64,000 nucleotides of DNA from contig CP084619.1 in NCBI GenBank assembly GCA_025917655.1, forward strand, positions 992,001-1,056,000, given 5' to 3'. Numbering within the stretch: position 1 is the first letter of the stretch; every line of letters begins with the position of its first letter. A program made the position numbers and the translations under genes. Source of the stretch: Chlorella sorokiniana (Eukaryota; Chlorophyta; Trebouxiophyceae; Chlorellales; Chlorellaceae). The notes beneath the pieces are model-generated. The model saw nothing but the letters and a program-made list of their open reading frames with translations. It searched no databases and was not told the origin of the DNA. Of this stretch, positions 1 through 14,877 are shown in pieces.

Positions 1-777
1 TTGTCGCTGTGGGTGCCCAGCTCGGCGCGAGTGCAGGGAAGGCCGTGCTCGCTGCACCGCCCCAGCATCGGCTCATCAAAGGCTGCAGGCAAGCGAGGGG
101 GGCACAGCACAGAAAGGGGGTCACCACTTACGCTCATGTGTGTGGTGGTGATTCAAGACGGGGATGGCTGGGGCAAGCAGCCGGCTCCGGCAGGGTGGCA
201 GCGCTGCCCAGTCTAGTGACTGCTGAGCAGGTGGATAGCGGGCACATGCAGCAAGCCGTCCATGCCTCTTCCCTTCCCTTCCTGCCTTGCCTGCAATGAG
301 GAAAGGAGTGTCTTGCAGACCCATGACGCTATGCGCCCAGTTCTGCACCAGCTCAAAGTATGCAGAGTTGCCGAAGCTGACCATGAGCCGCGATGCGCTG
401 TCCAAGTCAGGCGGGACAATGGGCGGCAGGGGTGGCGGCCGTTTTGCCGCTGCCTGCGCCCACACGCTGCCGCTGCCCCGTGCTTGTGCAGTGCTGCCCG
501 TGGATGAGTCATTCTCGGACAGCTGGCCAGGTAGGGAGCGGGCAGACGCCTCCAGGTGTGCTTCACTGCAGCGCATGATGACGACCATACAGCTGTCTGT
601 GATATTCCTGTAACATTTGCGCAACTGGTTTGGTGTCATGCCTAGTCCATCTCCCAGCACTGCCCACCTGTGCTTCTGATGGCCTGCAAAAAGCATTAGC
701 GTCACTGCCACGCCCGCAACAAACCCCGCCGCAGCGGTGCTGCCCCGAAAGCTGGTCTTGCCGATGCCGAGCTTCAT
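1..777 (-). CDS. GT77-family glycosyltransferase, N-terminal part (runs off left edge)
   Basis: A type II Golgi-type membrane glycosyltransferase of the nucleotide-diphospho-sugar transferase (GT77) family, which in plants adds sugars such as arabinose to cell-wall glycoproteins. The ATG at 777-775 is followed by a short basic stretch and a hydrophobic signal anchor (about residues 13-35). The family core then begins with SFGNSAYFELVQNWAHSVMG. Exon 1 (777-291) ends at a GC donor, CAG|GCAAGG, and joins exon 2 (from 82), giving the family-like junction PFLIAAFDEPMLGRC. Residues downstream of the window, including the metal-binding DxD motif, are not visible, so the sugar donor cannot be judged. 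An alternative exon between the two is open but breaks the family match. Confidence 0.75.
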
Positions 778-879
778 TGATGTTGGTTGGGTTACTGTTT
801 TGACCTCATATGCTTTGCTTGGGCCTTGCAAGGGCTCCGGCTGCAACACAAGTGCCGTTCATCTCAGATGTGCGGCGCC

Positions 880-885
880 TTTATA
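880..885 (-). promoter_or_regulatory. TATA-like box of the GT77 gene
   Basis: On the minus strand the bases read TATAAA, about 105 bases upstream of the GT77 ATG. Position and sequence fit a core promoter; there is no transcript evidence. Confidence 0.4.
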
Positions 886-1096
886 TCTGTAGCTGGCACT
901 GACGGCATTGTGGCATTCACAGTAACAAACAATTGCGATATTCACTGCTGGAAGGATGAGTTAAGACGCGGGGCTCTCAAAAGCGCACTCAGGACGACTA
1001 GGGGTGAAACATTGAATCATCAGGTTGAACAATTTGCCATTAATACTTACATGAGGAGCTCGCGTCATTCACACGCTCAACCGCCCCTGGGCTGCT

Positions 1097-1185
1097 ATGG
1101 CGGCGCCACATCCCACACAATTTACATTGTGTCGATCAAGGGATTTACATCAAGGAATGTAAATCCCTTGATGTGGCGCCGCCAT
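1097..1185. repeat. Short nested inverted-repeat element
   Basis: An 89-base element with perfect 16-base ends: 1097-1112 reads atggcggcgccacatc and 1170-1185 is its exact reverse complement. Nested inside is a second perfect 16-base pair, 1135-1150 with 1157-1172, closed by a 6-base loop, and a smaller hairpin at 1115-1130. The word tttacat or its complement recurs in each hairpin. No clear target-site duplication flanks it. It could be a MITE-like non-autonomous element or a structured RNA or DNA element; no transposase is nearby. Confidence 0.7.
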
Positions 1186-1365
1186 GATAGACAAATGCAG
1201 GCTTCTTGCAAGTGAGAAACACTGTACGAATTGCAGCAGCAAATAAAGTGCTGGCCAATCAGCAGCTTTTAACCGTCCAAAGCCTTTGCAAGAATTGTTG
1301 GGACCAATTCAGCCCACGTGAGCTATGGGTTTGCTGGCGCCAGGCGCAGCCACTTCCAACTACAT

Positions 1366-1370
1366 TTACA
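1366..1370 (-). terminator. TGTAA poly(A) signal, beta-tubulin
   Basis: Minus-strand TGTAA about 280 bases after the beta-tubulin stop. TGTAA is the usual green-algal polyadenylation signal, so this is the best candidate for the tubulin 3' end. Confidence 0.4.
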
Positions 1371-1649
1371 TGTATGCATCCAGCCGTGGTGAGAAAGAAA
1401 GATGTCGACCCTAGGCAGCGCCGCCCGTATGCAGGGCGGCAGCCAGCGCTGGCGTCCCAAGGGTTGGGCCGGCGCAGCGCGTCACGACCCCAAGAAGTAC
1501 GTCAAGTCGCGAGCAGGCCAGTGGTAAGACAGACATGGAGTGCAGGCGTCATGCGATGGTAAGGCTGTCAGTGCAGAGTCAGTCGGTCAGCACATGCAAG
1601 CGGCAAGGTCAGCGGGGATGCCTGCACCCGGCACGCCGCCCCGCGCCGC

Positions 1650-4596
<2,947 letters not shown>

Positions 4597-5550
4597 AATT
4601 GCGTGCAGCGACGGGCTCGGAGTCGAGGCGGTGGTCCAAGGACGAGGTGGGAGTCGGTCTCCACACGCAGCAAAGCCGATAGATCTGCGGCAGGGAGTGG
4701 TGCACCAGATGGGGAGGGACGCCTTGGGCGCAATTTTGACTTGGGCAGCTCCCTGCTGTGCTCAGCACAGCGTAGGGCGATCGGTGCAAGGCCGCCGCTG
4801 GACCTGGCTCCTCATCGTTGACAACTGGCTGCTGCTCTGGCGCTGCCTTGAAAGCTCCACTGCTCCATTTGCAGCACCTTCCCAACCAAGGACAGTGCTG
4901 GGTATCAACAAAGCTGCTGCCATCAGTGCTGCCGCAGGGTGGGGCAAGGTGCCGCTGCCGCAACCAACCACCGCAAGGGCACCACAGCATGCCGCCGCCC
5001 AGAAACTGCTTCCTAGGATCTGGAACAGTCGATCCCCGTTTAATCCCACCATATGAAACTGTGTCAGCAGGTACCCACCACCAGCTGTAGCCGGTGGAGG
5101 TAGCCACCACAATCTCTGCCGCACATGACAGGCATCAAAAGAGCAGGCCGACTGTCCCACATTACACTGGAAGCCCAGCCACAATCCACAAAGCGCTCAC
5201 CAGAGTGATCAGCGATGAGTGACGGAGCACCAAAGTGCCGGGCAGCAACAGCTGCAAAGCAGGTTCAGCTGTTAGGATGCGGTCGCACAGCAAGGCAAAC
5301 GTGCTCGGCTCCGCAGCTGGCAACCTTCTTTGAGTTGTTGAGTTGAAACCCCTGCTGCGACTCCCATAGCACGACAGCAATTCCCCTGACGGAGGGGCCC
5401 TGATGAGGGTGTAATGGGAGAATCCTCGACTGTGCGAGTGAGCGTCACTGTGTGGGGAGCGACGAGGCGCAGGTCAGCCTCACTTGGCCCTGGCGTAACT
5501 GGCGCAAGCTGCCCCTGCCTACTTGGGTACGTCAAGCGCTCCATTGGGCG
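4597..5550. other. Divergent intergenic region, tubulin and coiled-coil gene
   Basis: This should carry the promoters of beta-tubulin (-) and the coiled-coil gene (+). Open frames here have no recognisable family and no consistent codon pattern. The 5' end of the coiled-coil gene may extend back into it (in-frame reading is open from 5452). Confidence 0.5.
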
Positions 5551-7566
5551 ATGCAAGAAGCAGTGTGCGACGTGAGGGATGCACTAGAGGGCAGAGGCGG
5601 CAGCTGGGACTGCGAGGGGGCAGGGCCCATGTACAATACCGACGACATTGAGGCGGCGCTGGGGGCCGCCGAGATGCTGCTCCAGCTGCCGCCCTGGCAA
5701 GGGCAAGGGAAACCGCTGGAGAAGGCTTGGCAGCAGGCAGCATCACGTGAACTGGACAGCGAAGGCCAAGAGGCGGGGCACGGCGTGGCGGGACTGGCCG
5801 AGACAGCGCTGGAGCTGCGCCTCACCCGGCACGAACGGGAGTGGAGCTGCTTCGGCTGCGGCAGGAGCACGCGCAGGCGTTGGTGAGGGGCCTGCATAGC
5901 TTTGGGGCTGCAGATGCATCGACCGCTGAGCTCGTGCTAGATGCGGCGCATCTTTAACCGCGCGCTCAAAGAAGGCTTGCTCAGTGGCGGGCCTGAGGAG
6001 GGCTCGCGCTCACGCTGCTGCTGGCGCAGGGTCGCAGCGAGGATGAGCGGCGGCAGCTGGAGGCCCGCGTGGAGCAGCAGGCCGCTCAGATGGACCAGCT
6101 GCAGGCCGCTCTGGGGCGGTACGAATCCGCTTTGGAGCAGCTGTCGCTCCAGCTGCAGGCGTACCGCGGGCTCAGCCCGGAGGCGGCAGCGGCGCTGCAG
6201 GCCAGCCACGACACGCTGGCAGCGGAGAAACAGGCGGCGCAGGAGGCTGCTGCTGCGGCAGAGGAGCGAGCGGCGGCCGCTGCGCTACAGACCAGCGCGC
6301 TGGAGCAGGCGCAGGAGGAGGCGCGCAGCGAGCTGCAGGGCCGCAACGATGAGCTGGCGGCGGCGCTGCAGCACAAGCAGGTCGAGGCGGAGAGGCTGCT
6401 CCAGGAAAAGGAGATAACGCGGGCGCAGGCGGCCCTGCTGCAAGCGCGGTTGGCGGCGGCGCTAGATGCCCGGGGGCCCGCTGCGCCGTTGGCGCCGCCA
6501 CCCTGCAGCATGGCCGACGTGGTGGCGCAGATTGATCGGTGGAAGGGCATGGCCCGCAAGTACAAAGTGGGTTTGCGGGGATGCAGGGTTTGCCAACGTC
6601 GGGTGACATAGCATGTGAAGCGGCGGCTTCTTTGCTTGCTAGGAACCCGGGCCAGCGCCCTGCCCCCTGCAGGAGGCTGTGAGGGCCCTCAAGGCGCGGT
6701 TGTCGGCGCTCGAGCGGCAGGCTGCAGCCGCGCAGGCTGACAAGGCGGCAGCAGACGCAGCGCAGCGAGCGGCGACGGCGGAGGCCTCAGCAGCCACAGC
6801 GCGGCTGGAGCAGCAGCTAGCGGCGGCCAGGCAGCAGCTGCAGCACCAGTGTGCTCGAGCAGCACGTGCGGAGGAGCGGCTGCAGCGTTTGGAGCCAGAG
6901 TGCCAGCGGCTGAAACAGGCTGCCAAGGTGCTGGCCTGCCTTCCTGCAACCACGGTGCAGCGGTCGCTTCCCTGGCATGCCTCTCTGCCTCCCCACCAGC
7001 TTGCTTGCGCCGCCTCATCGGCTGGTTTGCGGCTCAACCAACCCCATGCCCTCCTCACCGCAGGGCGCCAAGCAACACGCGCAAGAGGCAGCAGCGGCAG
7101 CGGCAGCAGCAGCAACGCAGCTGGCACAGGCGGAGGCTCGTGCTGGCAAGGCGGAGGCTCAGGCCAAGGCGGCGGCGCTGCGGGTGGCGGTGAGCGGCCA
7201 GCGTGCAGGGCAGCCATCGGGGTGGCGCTTGGGGGCCAGCCGCTCATCCCTCCTCTGCTTGCGCAGGCCTGCCAGCTGTGATGTGCGTGCCCCGACCCAA
7301 CCCTGCAGCAACTCGAGGAGCAGGCAGCAAGCGCACGGCAGGCACGTGCACAGCAGGCCGACGAGAGCCACCTGCTGCTGGCAGCTGAGCTGGCGGAAGC
7401 CAAGGCAGCGCTGGCAGCCGCGCGGCAGCAGCACGCAGCCGCCGAGGGTGCGTTCAAGGCGCGGCTGCAAGCCCAATCGGCGGCGGCAGCCGACTCCCAG
7501 CGTCGCCTGCGCCAGCTGGAAGCCGTGCTGCATCGGGTGGCTGGCCGGGTGGCAGCGGCGCCGTAG
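5551..7566 (+). CDS. Uncharacterised long coiled-coil protein
   Basis: I do not recognise the family. The first in-frame ATG is at 5551, though the frame is open without an ATG from 5452, so the start is uncertain. An N-terminal globular stretch (around YNTDDIEAALGAAEMLLQLP) is followed by an almost continuous Ala, Gln, Glu and Arg-rich coiled coil, for example MEQQAAQMDQLQAALGRYES from 6069 and VRALKARLSALERQAAAAQ after the intron near 6570-6678. Further exons lie at about 7063-7188 and 7309-7566, the last ending RVAAAP and TAG. A conserved-looking motif, QIDRWKGMARKYK, precedes the third heptad block. The frame is interrupted near 5850 and 5955. The layout resembles centriolar or ciliary scaffold proteins, but that is a guess. 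Confidence 0.6.
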
Positions 7567-8312
7567 CAGGATCCCAGGGCAGGCAGCCTGCTGCTCCTGT
7601 GTGCTGCAAGGCGTCTGTTGTTACAGCGGGAGAGGGCGAAAACCGGAACTGCGACTGCGAGGAAAATGACTGCCAGACGGGGGCAAATAATAGGTGCCAG
7701 GTGGGGCGCCCGCGACGGGGTGAGGGGTGGGATCGGCGTCCGGGGCAGGCGCGGGCGCCCACGCACCTGGTCCCATGGCAAATGCCCAGCGCCAAAAAAG
7801 GCACGGAGTGACGAAGGCATTACCTGGACGGCTGGACTATGCGGAGAGGCAACATACTGCATGCGTTGCTCCAATCAAAGGGGAATGCAGCAAAATTGCG
7901 GACAAAACACGGGCGCGGCTGCGTGGCCGCGTGCCTTTCGGTGCGAGGAAAGACTGGGAGGGGTGACCAAAAGGGGAGCGAGGGGGTCAGGCGGGCAACA
8001 GGAATTGGGGACACAGCTGTGGAACAGGAGGCGGGAGGGCATGCCGCAGAGGCCTGGGTGCTTGGGGTGCACGGCACGGGCCGCCCGCGCGGTTTCGGTG
8101 CACAACCCGCGCATCCACGGCCGCAGCAGGGAGGGAACAGGAACGGGAGCACCAATGTGACAAGAATCTGTTGCAGGAGAATGGGTTGATCATGTGGATG
8201 CAGAGGACTGAAAAACTCTACCTAGCTGCCGGAAAGCGCGCAAGGCCGGAGGGCGTTAAGGAGGTTTGCGTGTTACGTGAGGGGCCGGGGTCGCAGCCGC
8301 ACTTTGCAGGCA
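7567..8312. other. Convergent intergenic region
   Basis: Lies between the 3' ends of the coiled-coil gene (+) and the Mei2-like gene (-), so it holds two 3' untranslated regions. Minus-strand TGTAA occurs at 7620-7624. No coding region is supported. Confidence 0.5.
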
Positions 8313-11300
8313 TCAGACCCCGCCCTCGGGGGCAGCAGCCACCGCGGGCTGGCCCACGGCGGCCACAGACGCAGCCTGCGCCGCCGAGGCAGTGGCCGCG
8401 GCGGCGGCAGCCATGAGCGGCACGGAGGCTGCGCCGCCGTTTGAGGCCGGGGGCCGGTGGCTGGCAGGCCGCCGGGCGGGGGTGTGAGGGTGGGCGAGGG
8501 CAGCGTGCCCGGGAACTGCTCCACCTCCCCCGCCAGGGCTCCGTTGCTGTGGAACAGGATGGGGCGGCAGCGCTTGTCCTCGTGCAGCAGCGACGAGTTC
8601 TGGAAGTGCTGCACCAGGGCCGCCTTGCCCTGCGCAGGGGGAGAGGGGAGGGCGGGTGCAGGGGGCGGCTCAACCACACTCTCGGGCCGGCTGCCGGTGT
8701 TGACGGGCGCGGAAAGCGGCGGTGGTGCTGCTGCTGGCGCCTGCTCTGTTCGGGGCTGGGCACCCGCGTGAGGGCGTGCGCAAGCCAGGGGGGCGGGGCA
8801 GCAGGGAGGGGGCGGCACGCGCGGCACGCGGCGGGGGAGGATGATCAGGGTGAGGGGGCGGCAGCGGCGGCGCACCTGGATGCGGCCGTAGGCGATGTGG
8901 CAGATCTTCTCCGAGTTGAACTTGGGCCACTTCTTGCCGTGCAGCTCCTCCACCAGCGGGATGATGTACTCGGGCGCACCTGGGGCACCCGGGGAAGGGG
9001 GCAGGGGAGCGCGTGTGTTTCTGTGCGTGGGCGAGGAGCCGGGGGCACCCAGGGGGCATGGCGGCGGCAGCGGCGGCCTGCCCCCAGCAGCCGGGCAGGG
9101 TGGCCCGAGGCAGGCCGCGGGTGGCCGCCGCCCCACCCACCATGTTGATGAAGGCGTAGCCGACGTTGCACTTGTTCTTGAAGTCGATGGGGAGGTAGAA
9201 GAAGTCAAACATGCCGCGGAAGCGCTCCTCCACCAGCTGCGGCGCGCGAGGCAGGCGGGCGTGACGGGCGGCACGAGAAAAGAAAAGAAAAAAAGCACCC
9301 GCTCGGCTTCCATGCCCCTCCGCTTGAATCCCCAGATGGTTGCCTCTTTCCCCCAAGCACCGCCCCCACCCCTTCCACTGCTCAGCACGCTGGCCCACGC
9401 CCCTTGCTCCCCCCCCTTTCTTTGCTCACCGCCAGCAGCATCTTCTGCGTGTACTTGTTCGGGATGTTCTTCACCATGAGCGTGGTGCGCTTGTCGTCGC
9501 CGCACCGGATCTTGTTGAGGTCCAGGGAGTAGAGCTTCTCCTGCGGGGGCAGCGCGGCGCGGCGCGGGGGGCCAGCGGCGGTGGGCGCTGCTGCTCGCCG
9601 CGAACAATGTGCAAGAGGCTGTGGCCATGCTGGGAGCCTTGCGAAGGAGAAGAGGGAGGGAGGGAGGCGGGCCAGCAGGAGTGCAGGCCCGGGGGAGGGG
9701 GCCCAGCATTCTCACCTGCTGCATGCGCCGCTCCGCCTCCGCAACGGGGTCCATGGGGCGGCGCGCGAGGCGGCCCCCCAGCGGCGGGTCCATGCGCCGC
9801 GCGCCGCCCAGCAGCCCCGCGCCCTGCATGCCGCCGTGGCCCAGCAGCGCGGCCGCCTGCTGCGTCAGCAGCGCCTGCTGCATCGCGGCCTGCAGCGCCG
9901 CCGACTGCATGAGCTGGGAGGGCTGCTGCAGCAGCGCCGCCGCGTTCACCGCCGCCGCCTGCTGCTGCAGCGCCGCCGTCACCGCCGCCTGCTTGGTCAG
10001 CAGGTCCTGCAGGCTGCCGGAGGAGGCGCCGCCCAGGCTGCCCGCCCAGCCGCCGCCCACGGGGCTGCTGCCCAGGCTGGCGTGCTGGCCGGCGTGGGGC
10101 CACATGGAGCCGGTGGAGGCGATGCCGCGCAGGGCGGGCGCCGCGGGCGGGCGCCGCCGCCGCCCAGGCCCTGCGCCATGGCCAGCAGGTCGCCGGTGGA
10201 GAGGGAGTTGGGGGCGTAGCGCGGGCCCAGCCCGCCGCCGCCGCCCCCTCCAGCGACACCTCGCTGAACGAGCGGTTGAGGCCCGCCAGCGGGTCGCCGC
10301 CGGCCAGGCCGCCCAGCAGCTGCGCGGCAGCTGGGTCGTACGAGCCGGGGCCGCCCTGCTGCGCGGCGCCCGCCTGCCCCATCTGCAGGCTGCCGCTGCC
10401 GCCGCCGCCGCCCAGCAGGTAGTCCAGCTGGCCGGAGGAGGAGAGGGGGCGCCGCCGCCGTAGAGCAGCGCGGGGAGGAGCCCACGTTGCGCAGCTGGCC
10501 GGCGGGGCCGCCGCCGCCGCCGTGGCCGTGGTAGGCGCCGCCGCTGTGCGCCACACCGCCGGGCAGCGCGCTGAGCAGGTCATGAGAGAGGGAGGCGGAG
10601 AGGGCGGGGGCGGGGGCGGCGCCGAAGCAGCGGGGCCCCCGCCAGACGCGTCCATCACCACCAGGCGGCTGGCCAGGTCGGGGTTGGAGGTGATGCCCTG
10701 CAGCGCGGAGGCTGCAAGCCAGGGGGGGCGAGCAGCGGGCGAAGGCGGTCAGCACCAGGCCTGTGCATGCGGGCGGGCAGCGGCGCTACTCTCTCCCGTC
10801 AGCAGATGCGGCACGCGGGAGCCGGGGGAGTGCCTGCGCAGGCAGCCACATGCACTGCGCCCGGCAGCCGCACTCCCACCTCCCCATCCCCCCCATCCTC
10901 CCCCCATAAGCTCACCCGCATGGCGCGTGTCGTAAAACTCCACCAGGCAGCAGTTGGGGCGGCCCAGCGGGTCGTCCGCCACGTCCCGCAGCTCGCCGTA
11001 CTGCGAGAACAGGTAGAGCAGCTCCTGCCGGCTGCTGCCCGCGTCCAGGCTGGCCACCAGCAGGGTGCCCTGCGGGGAAGAAGGGGGCGAGGAAGGGGTA
11101 CATGCAAGGGTTGGCTGGCGACATGAACCTGATGGGCTGCTTGCTTGAATTGGGGAAAGGGAGGGGTGAGCTCTGTGCCCGCAGGGAGCGCCAAAAGCCC
11201 TCTGCTTACTGCCGCTGCAATCACCAGACCGTCCCCAGGCTGTGCCATGGATCAGGAGCGATTCCAAAGGGCAGAAAGAATGAGAGGGCCCGCGGCAGGG

Positions 11301-12432
11301 CTCACGGCAGCAGCGGCGACAGCCCGCGCGGCGGCGCCGCGCCGCCCCCTCCCCCGCCCCCCCCACACACACTCTGCACAGCCTGCCGAACAGGCAAAGC
11401 CCACCTGCCCCGCCTCGCGGTCGTCCTTGGGGAGCGAGAAGTGCACGTCCAGCTGCTGCCCCGCCAGCACCTGGCCGCCCAGGGTGTGCTGGGCCAGGGT
11501 GGCGGCGCGCGTGTCGAAGTAGGACACCACCACAAAGCCGCGCGCCTTGGCCGCCGTGTAGAGCGACCGCACCTCGCCAAAGGCCTGCGGGGGCGGGGGG
11601 GGTATGTGGCTGGCGGGTGCTCAGACGGGAGCAGACCAGGGCCCTTGGTGGGCAGCTCAGGGCGGAAGCGAGGCGAAGCTGGGGCGGCAGGCGAGATCAG
11701 GGCTCGGCGAGGGGTGAGGCGTGGGCACTTTGTGGCGGCCAGGGCGGGCGGGAGTGGGAGCCCCACCTCGAACAGCGTGCGCAGCTCGTCTTCCGGCACC
11801 GAGGGGTCCACGTTGCGCACAAACAGGGTGCGCGACTGGGTGGACCCCGCCGGCAGCTGCCCCACCTGGCTGAGGTCGGCCAGCAGCGGCGGCGCGCCGG
11901 CGCGCGCCTGCGGCAGCGCGGGCGGCGGCGGCGGCCCCCAGGTCCTGCATGCCGAACAGGTCGTCGTCCGACAGGGCGCGGGTGGCGGGGGGCGGCCGTA
12001 GGGGGCAGGCGCGGCGCGAGGGGCGGGTCGGAGGGCAGGCTCGTCTGCGGCTCGTCCTCGCGGATGTCGGGCAGGGAGGAGCGGGAGCCGTGCTGCAGGC
12101 CCAGCGAGCCGTACAGCTTCTGCAGGTTCTGCTTCAGGGCGGCGTGCTGCGCCTGCTGCTGCGCCCGCGCCGCCGGCGGCAAAGGGGTCGCCGCCCTCGG
12201 GGCTGAAGCGCGGGAACAGCGGCGCCTGCTGCGCCGACGGCGGCAGCGTGTCGGGGCCTGCTGCGCCGCCCGCGTCAGGCCCCCGTGCGGAGGCGCCCTG
12301 GCCGGGCGGGCTGCTGCCGCTGGGGTGGCCCGGCTGGGAGGCGGCGGCGCTGGGTGCATGGGTCGGGTTGGGCGGCGCGCCAGCCCAGCTGGGCGCGGCC
12401 TGGCCTGCGGCCGAGGCCTGCGCGCTCAGCAT
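8313..12432 (-). CDS. Mei2-like RNA-binding protein (three RRMs, C-terminal RRM_2)
   Basis: Member of the Mei2/AML family, which in fission yeast and plants binds RNA to control meiosis and cell differentiation. The start at 12432 (MLSAQASAAGQ) opens a long disordered Pro/Ala-rich region. RRM1 begins SRTLFVRNVDPSVPEDELR (near 11850) and continues near 11570; RRM2 begins GTLLVASLDAGSSRQELLYL (near 11070). A Gln/Ala-rich linker follows. The hallmark is the third, C-terminal RRM_2 domain: TLMVKNIPNKYTQKMLLA (near 9480), FRGMFDFFYLPIDFKNKCN, GYAFINM and KICHIAYGRIQ. The family tail continues with QHFQNSSLLHEDKRCRPI. The stop at 8313 follows an Ala-rich tail in a frame shifted from the preceding exon; otherwise the frame ends at 8273. 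Several frame breaks fall in GC runs. Confidence 0.9.
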
Positions 12433-13152
12433 GGGTGGGCGCCTGCAGCAGCGGGAGGGGAGCCATTGCAGTGAGATGTGCGTCTTTGGGGCCTGTCGGG
12501 GGTGCAGCAGCCTGTGGACCATTGGGCCACAATCTGGCAGAACCGGACACGTGTGCTGGTGCGCGCCAGAGTACCGGCAGCGGGCAGCAGTGCAGCAGCA
12601 CCTCAGCTGCCCCACGTGCGCAGCGCAGGACCCAACGAGCTAACTACCCCCACTGTGGCGAGGAGCGGGGAGGGGGCTGGCTGCGCGCCGAAGTGAGCCG
12701 CGGCGGGAAGGCCAACAGGAGTGGACCTTGGCGTCGCTGCGAAGGCCTCGGTTGGCTTTCTTTATACGAAAATTGCGCTGCCTGCCATCCGGAGCGCAGG
12801 CGTGGGTGATCCCTCACCTTTTGCTGCGAGGGGCTGAGTCAAGCCCTGGCTTGCAGAGCTGCAGCCAGCACACCAGGGATCTGCCTTTAAAGCCACTGAT
12901 AGCTCAGACAGCTGACTGGCCGCTGGCACTGAGTGGACGGAGCGCCTTGCGCCTGAGCATACGATTCCTGCTCCACTGGGACCGCAACCAGGAGCGATTA
13001 TGCATGAAAGGCGAGTGACAATGCCGGCCTGCGAGCCTGATGCCACTGGGGGTCGACGAACTTGCAAGTGAGGTGACGTGGCGGGAGTGGCCAGGCACCC
13101 CTCCCGTGTGCGCGGGCGCCAGGCCCCCGTACCTGGAACCTATGGCTATGAC
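12433..13152. other. Divergent intergenic region
   Basis: Between the starts of the Mei2-like (-) and F-box (+) genes. A TTTATA stretch lies near 12757, upstream of the F-box gene. An untranslated first exon of the Mei2-like gene is possible, because a CAG acceptor lies just before its ATG. Confidence 0.4.
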
Positions 13153-14877
13153 ATGGGGGACCTGTTGCTCGAGGAATTAGAAGCCGCCTTTGCAACCGAG
13201 GTCTGAGCCGGTGCTGGCTCGGCGAGGGCAGCTGGGGGCAGGCAGGGTCTCGTAACCAGGGATGCATCATAAGCGAGCTTGATCCGACTGCCCCGCGACT
13301 GCTTTGTAGGAGCCGTCCCAGCCCGCCGAGGGCTTCCTGCCTCCGTCGGCCGCCGAGCAGCAGCAGCAGCACGTCAAGCAGCCTGAGGCGTGGGGCGACT
13401 GGACGCGCAACTCGAAAGCAGCCGCCACCGCAACTTGCCCGCTGCTGGCTCTGTCTGAGGAGCTGCTGCTGCGCGTGCTCGGTGAGGCGGCGTCCACGGG
13501 CCAGCCCTGCGCAGCGACGAACGCTGCGTCTTCCCGCCGCCAAACCTGCGCATGTTCTGCTTCCGTGCTGCAGGCAAGCTGTCGCCCGACGACTTGCTGG
13601 CCCTCTCTCAGACCTCCCGCTTCTTCCATGGTTGTGCGTGTGAGGGGCTGCTTTGGCGCAAGCTGTACCACGCCAGGTCAGCGGCACTCTGCGCAGCCGC
13701 CAGCAAGACGCCTGAGCCGCAGGCGGAGCGTGCATGCATCCTGCCTTGGGGGCGTGTGGCAGCCCCCGCTACGCTTCCCTCACCGCGCTGCCCCGCCCCC
13801 TCTGCCGCCCAGGTGGCCAGAGGGGCCCCAGAGCGAGGACGCGGAGCACGTGCAGGGCTCCTCCTGGAAGAGCCTGTACGTGGAGCGCGACCAGCAAGCG
13901 GTGCTGGAGGCGCAGCGGCAGGCGCCCTCAGAGGCCATGCTGCCCATCTACCTGCAGGCAAGCACGCGGAGCGGGCGCTGCAGCCGGTGCACTGCCCCCG
14001 CCGTTTGTGCACCCTGCGGCCGGCGCAGGCTGCAGCTTGCCTGGAGCCACTCATGTGCAGCCAAGCGTGCCTCCGGTTCTGTTGAGGAGTTGCTTGTCAC
14101 CACCCCTCCCCTCCCCACCATGCCCCGGGCGCGCAGATGGCGACAGCGCGGCGCTCCGAGCCGCTGAGCCGCGCCGACGTGGAGGCCCTGTTCCGCGCCC
14201 CGCCCGCCGCCAGCAGCGCCGCGCAGCTGTCCACCAAAGTGGACGCCTTCCGCCGCTCCCGCGGCCTGCTGGACTCCGGCGAGCACGCCGTGCACCGCTG
14301 CCGCGGCGGCTGCTCCTGGTCACAGTTGGAGGAGAATGCGTGGATCTGCGAGAAGAGCGGGTGGGGTGGGGGTAGCAGGCGGCTGCCTGATCAGCTGGGC
14401 TGCTGCTCGAGAGGATGCGGGGGCGGAGCGCGTGGGCGCTCAAGGTGCTCGGTGGTCTGGTCTGCTGCTCGAGCAGCGCGGCCAGCTTGCGCACCGACGC
14501 CTGCCGCAGGTTTGTGCACGTGTGCGGCGCCGACTGCACCTTTCGCGCCCCCGACCCCTCCAGCGACCTTCAAGTGTGCACCATCAGCGGCAGGTGCGAT
14601 GCGACAGCCGGCACGGCGATGAAGCGACGCGCTGCACCCCCTTCCCGCGGGCAGCGCACTCACTCTCCCTCGGCTGCAGCAGGTGCTTTGCCAATATGCT
14701 CTCTGAGAAGGAGGAGCACGCGGGCGAGTGGGAGCGCGGGCAGACGAGAGGCGAGCAGGAGGAGGAGGGGTGGGGCGCCGAGGAGGGCGTCAGCGGGCGG
14801 CTCGGCCGCGCCTTCTTCGCCGGGTACGAGGCCGAGGGCCCGGGGAGTTCTTCAGGCGCTTTGGCGTCCGTTTCTGA
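13153..14877 (+). CDS. F-box protein, SKIP31-like
   Basis: Substrate adaptor of an SCF ubiquitin ligase: the F-box binds the SKP1-like subunit. Exon 1 (13153-13200) encodes MGDLLLEELEAAFATE; exon 2 opens at 13310. The F-box spans LSEELLLRVLGKLSPDDLLA and FFHGCACEGLLWRKLYHAR, split by a phase-1 intron near 13483-13572. The C-terminal half has the pattern of plant SKIP31: ENAWICEKSG, FVHVCGADCTF and DLQVCTISGRCFA, a Cys/His array that may bind zinc. The tail is acidic and ends EFFRRFGVRF. One intron (after IYLQ, near 13958) has a GC donor, CAG|GCAAGC. A one-base loss in the C run at 14839-14841 breaks the frame just before the end. Confidence 0.85.

Larger units (their letters stand above)
778..1649. 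other. Intergenic region between beta-tubulin 3' end and GT77 start
   Basis: Both neighbours are on the minus strand, so this holds the tubulin 3' untranslated region and the GT77 promoter. Besides the TATA-like box, the TGTAA signal and the inverted-repeat element annotated separately, I see no coding potential. Confidence 0.6.

Noticed and set aside
121-215. Extra GT77 exon (DWAALPPC frame) with a good GTAAGT donor
   Set aside because: Skipping it gives a much better family match (PFLIAAFDEPMLG), so it is treated as intron.
8273-10105. 610-codon single minus-strand ORF as one exon of the Mei2-like gene
   Set aside because: It reads through clear introns between the RRM_2 blocks; only parts of it match the family.
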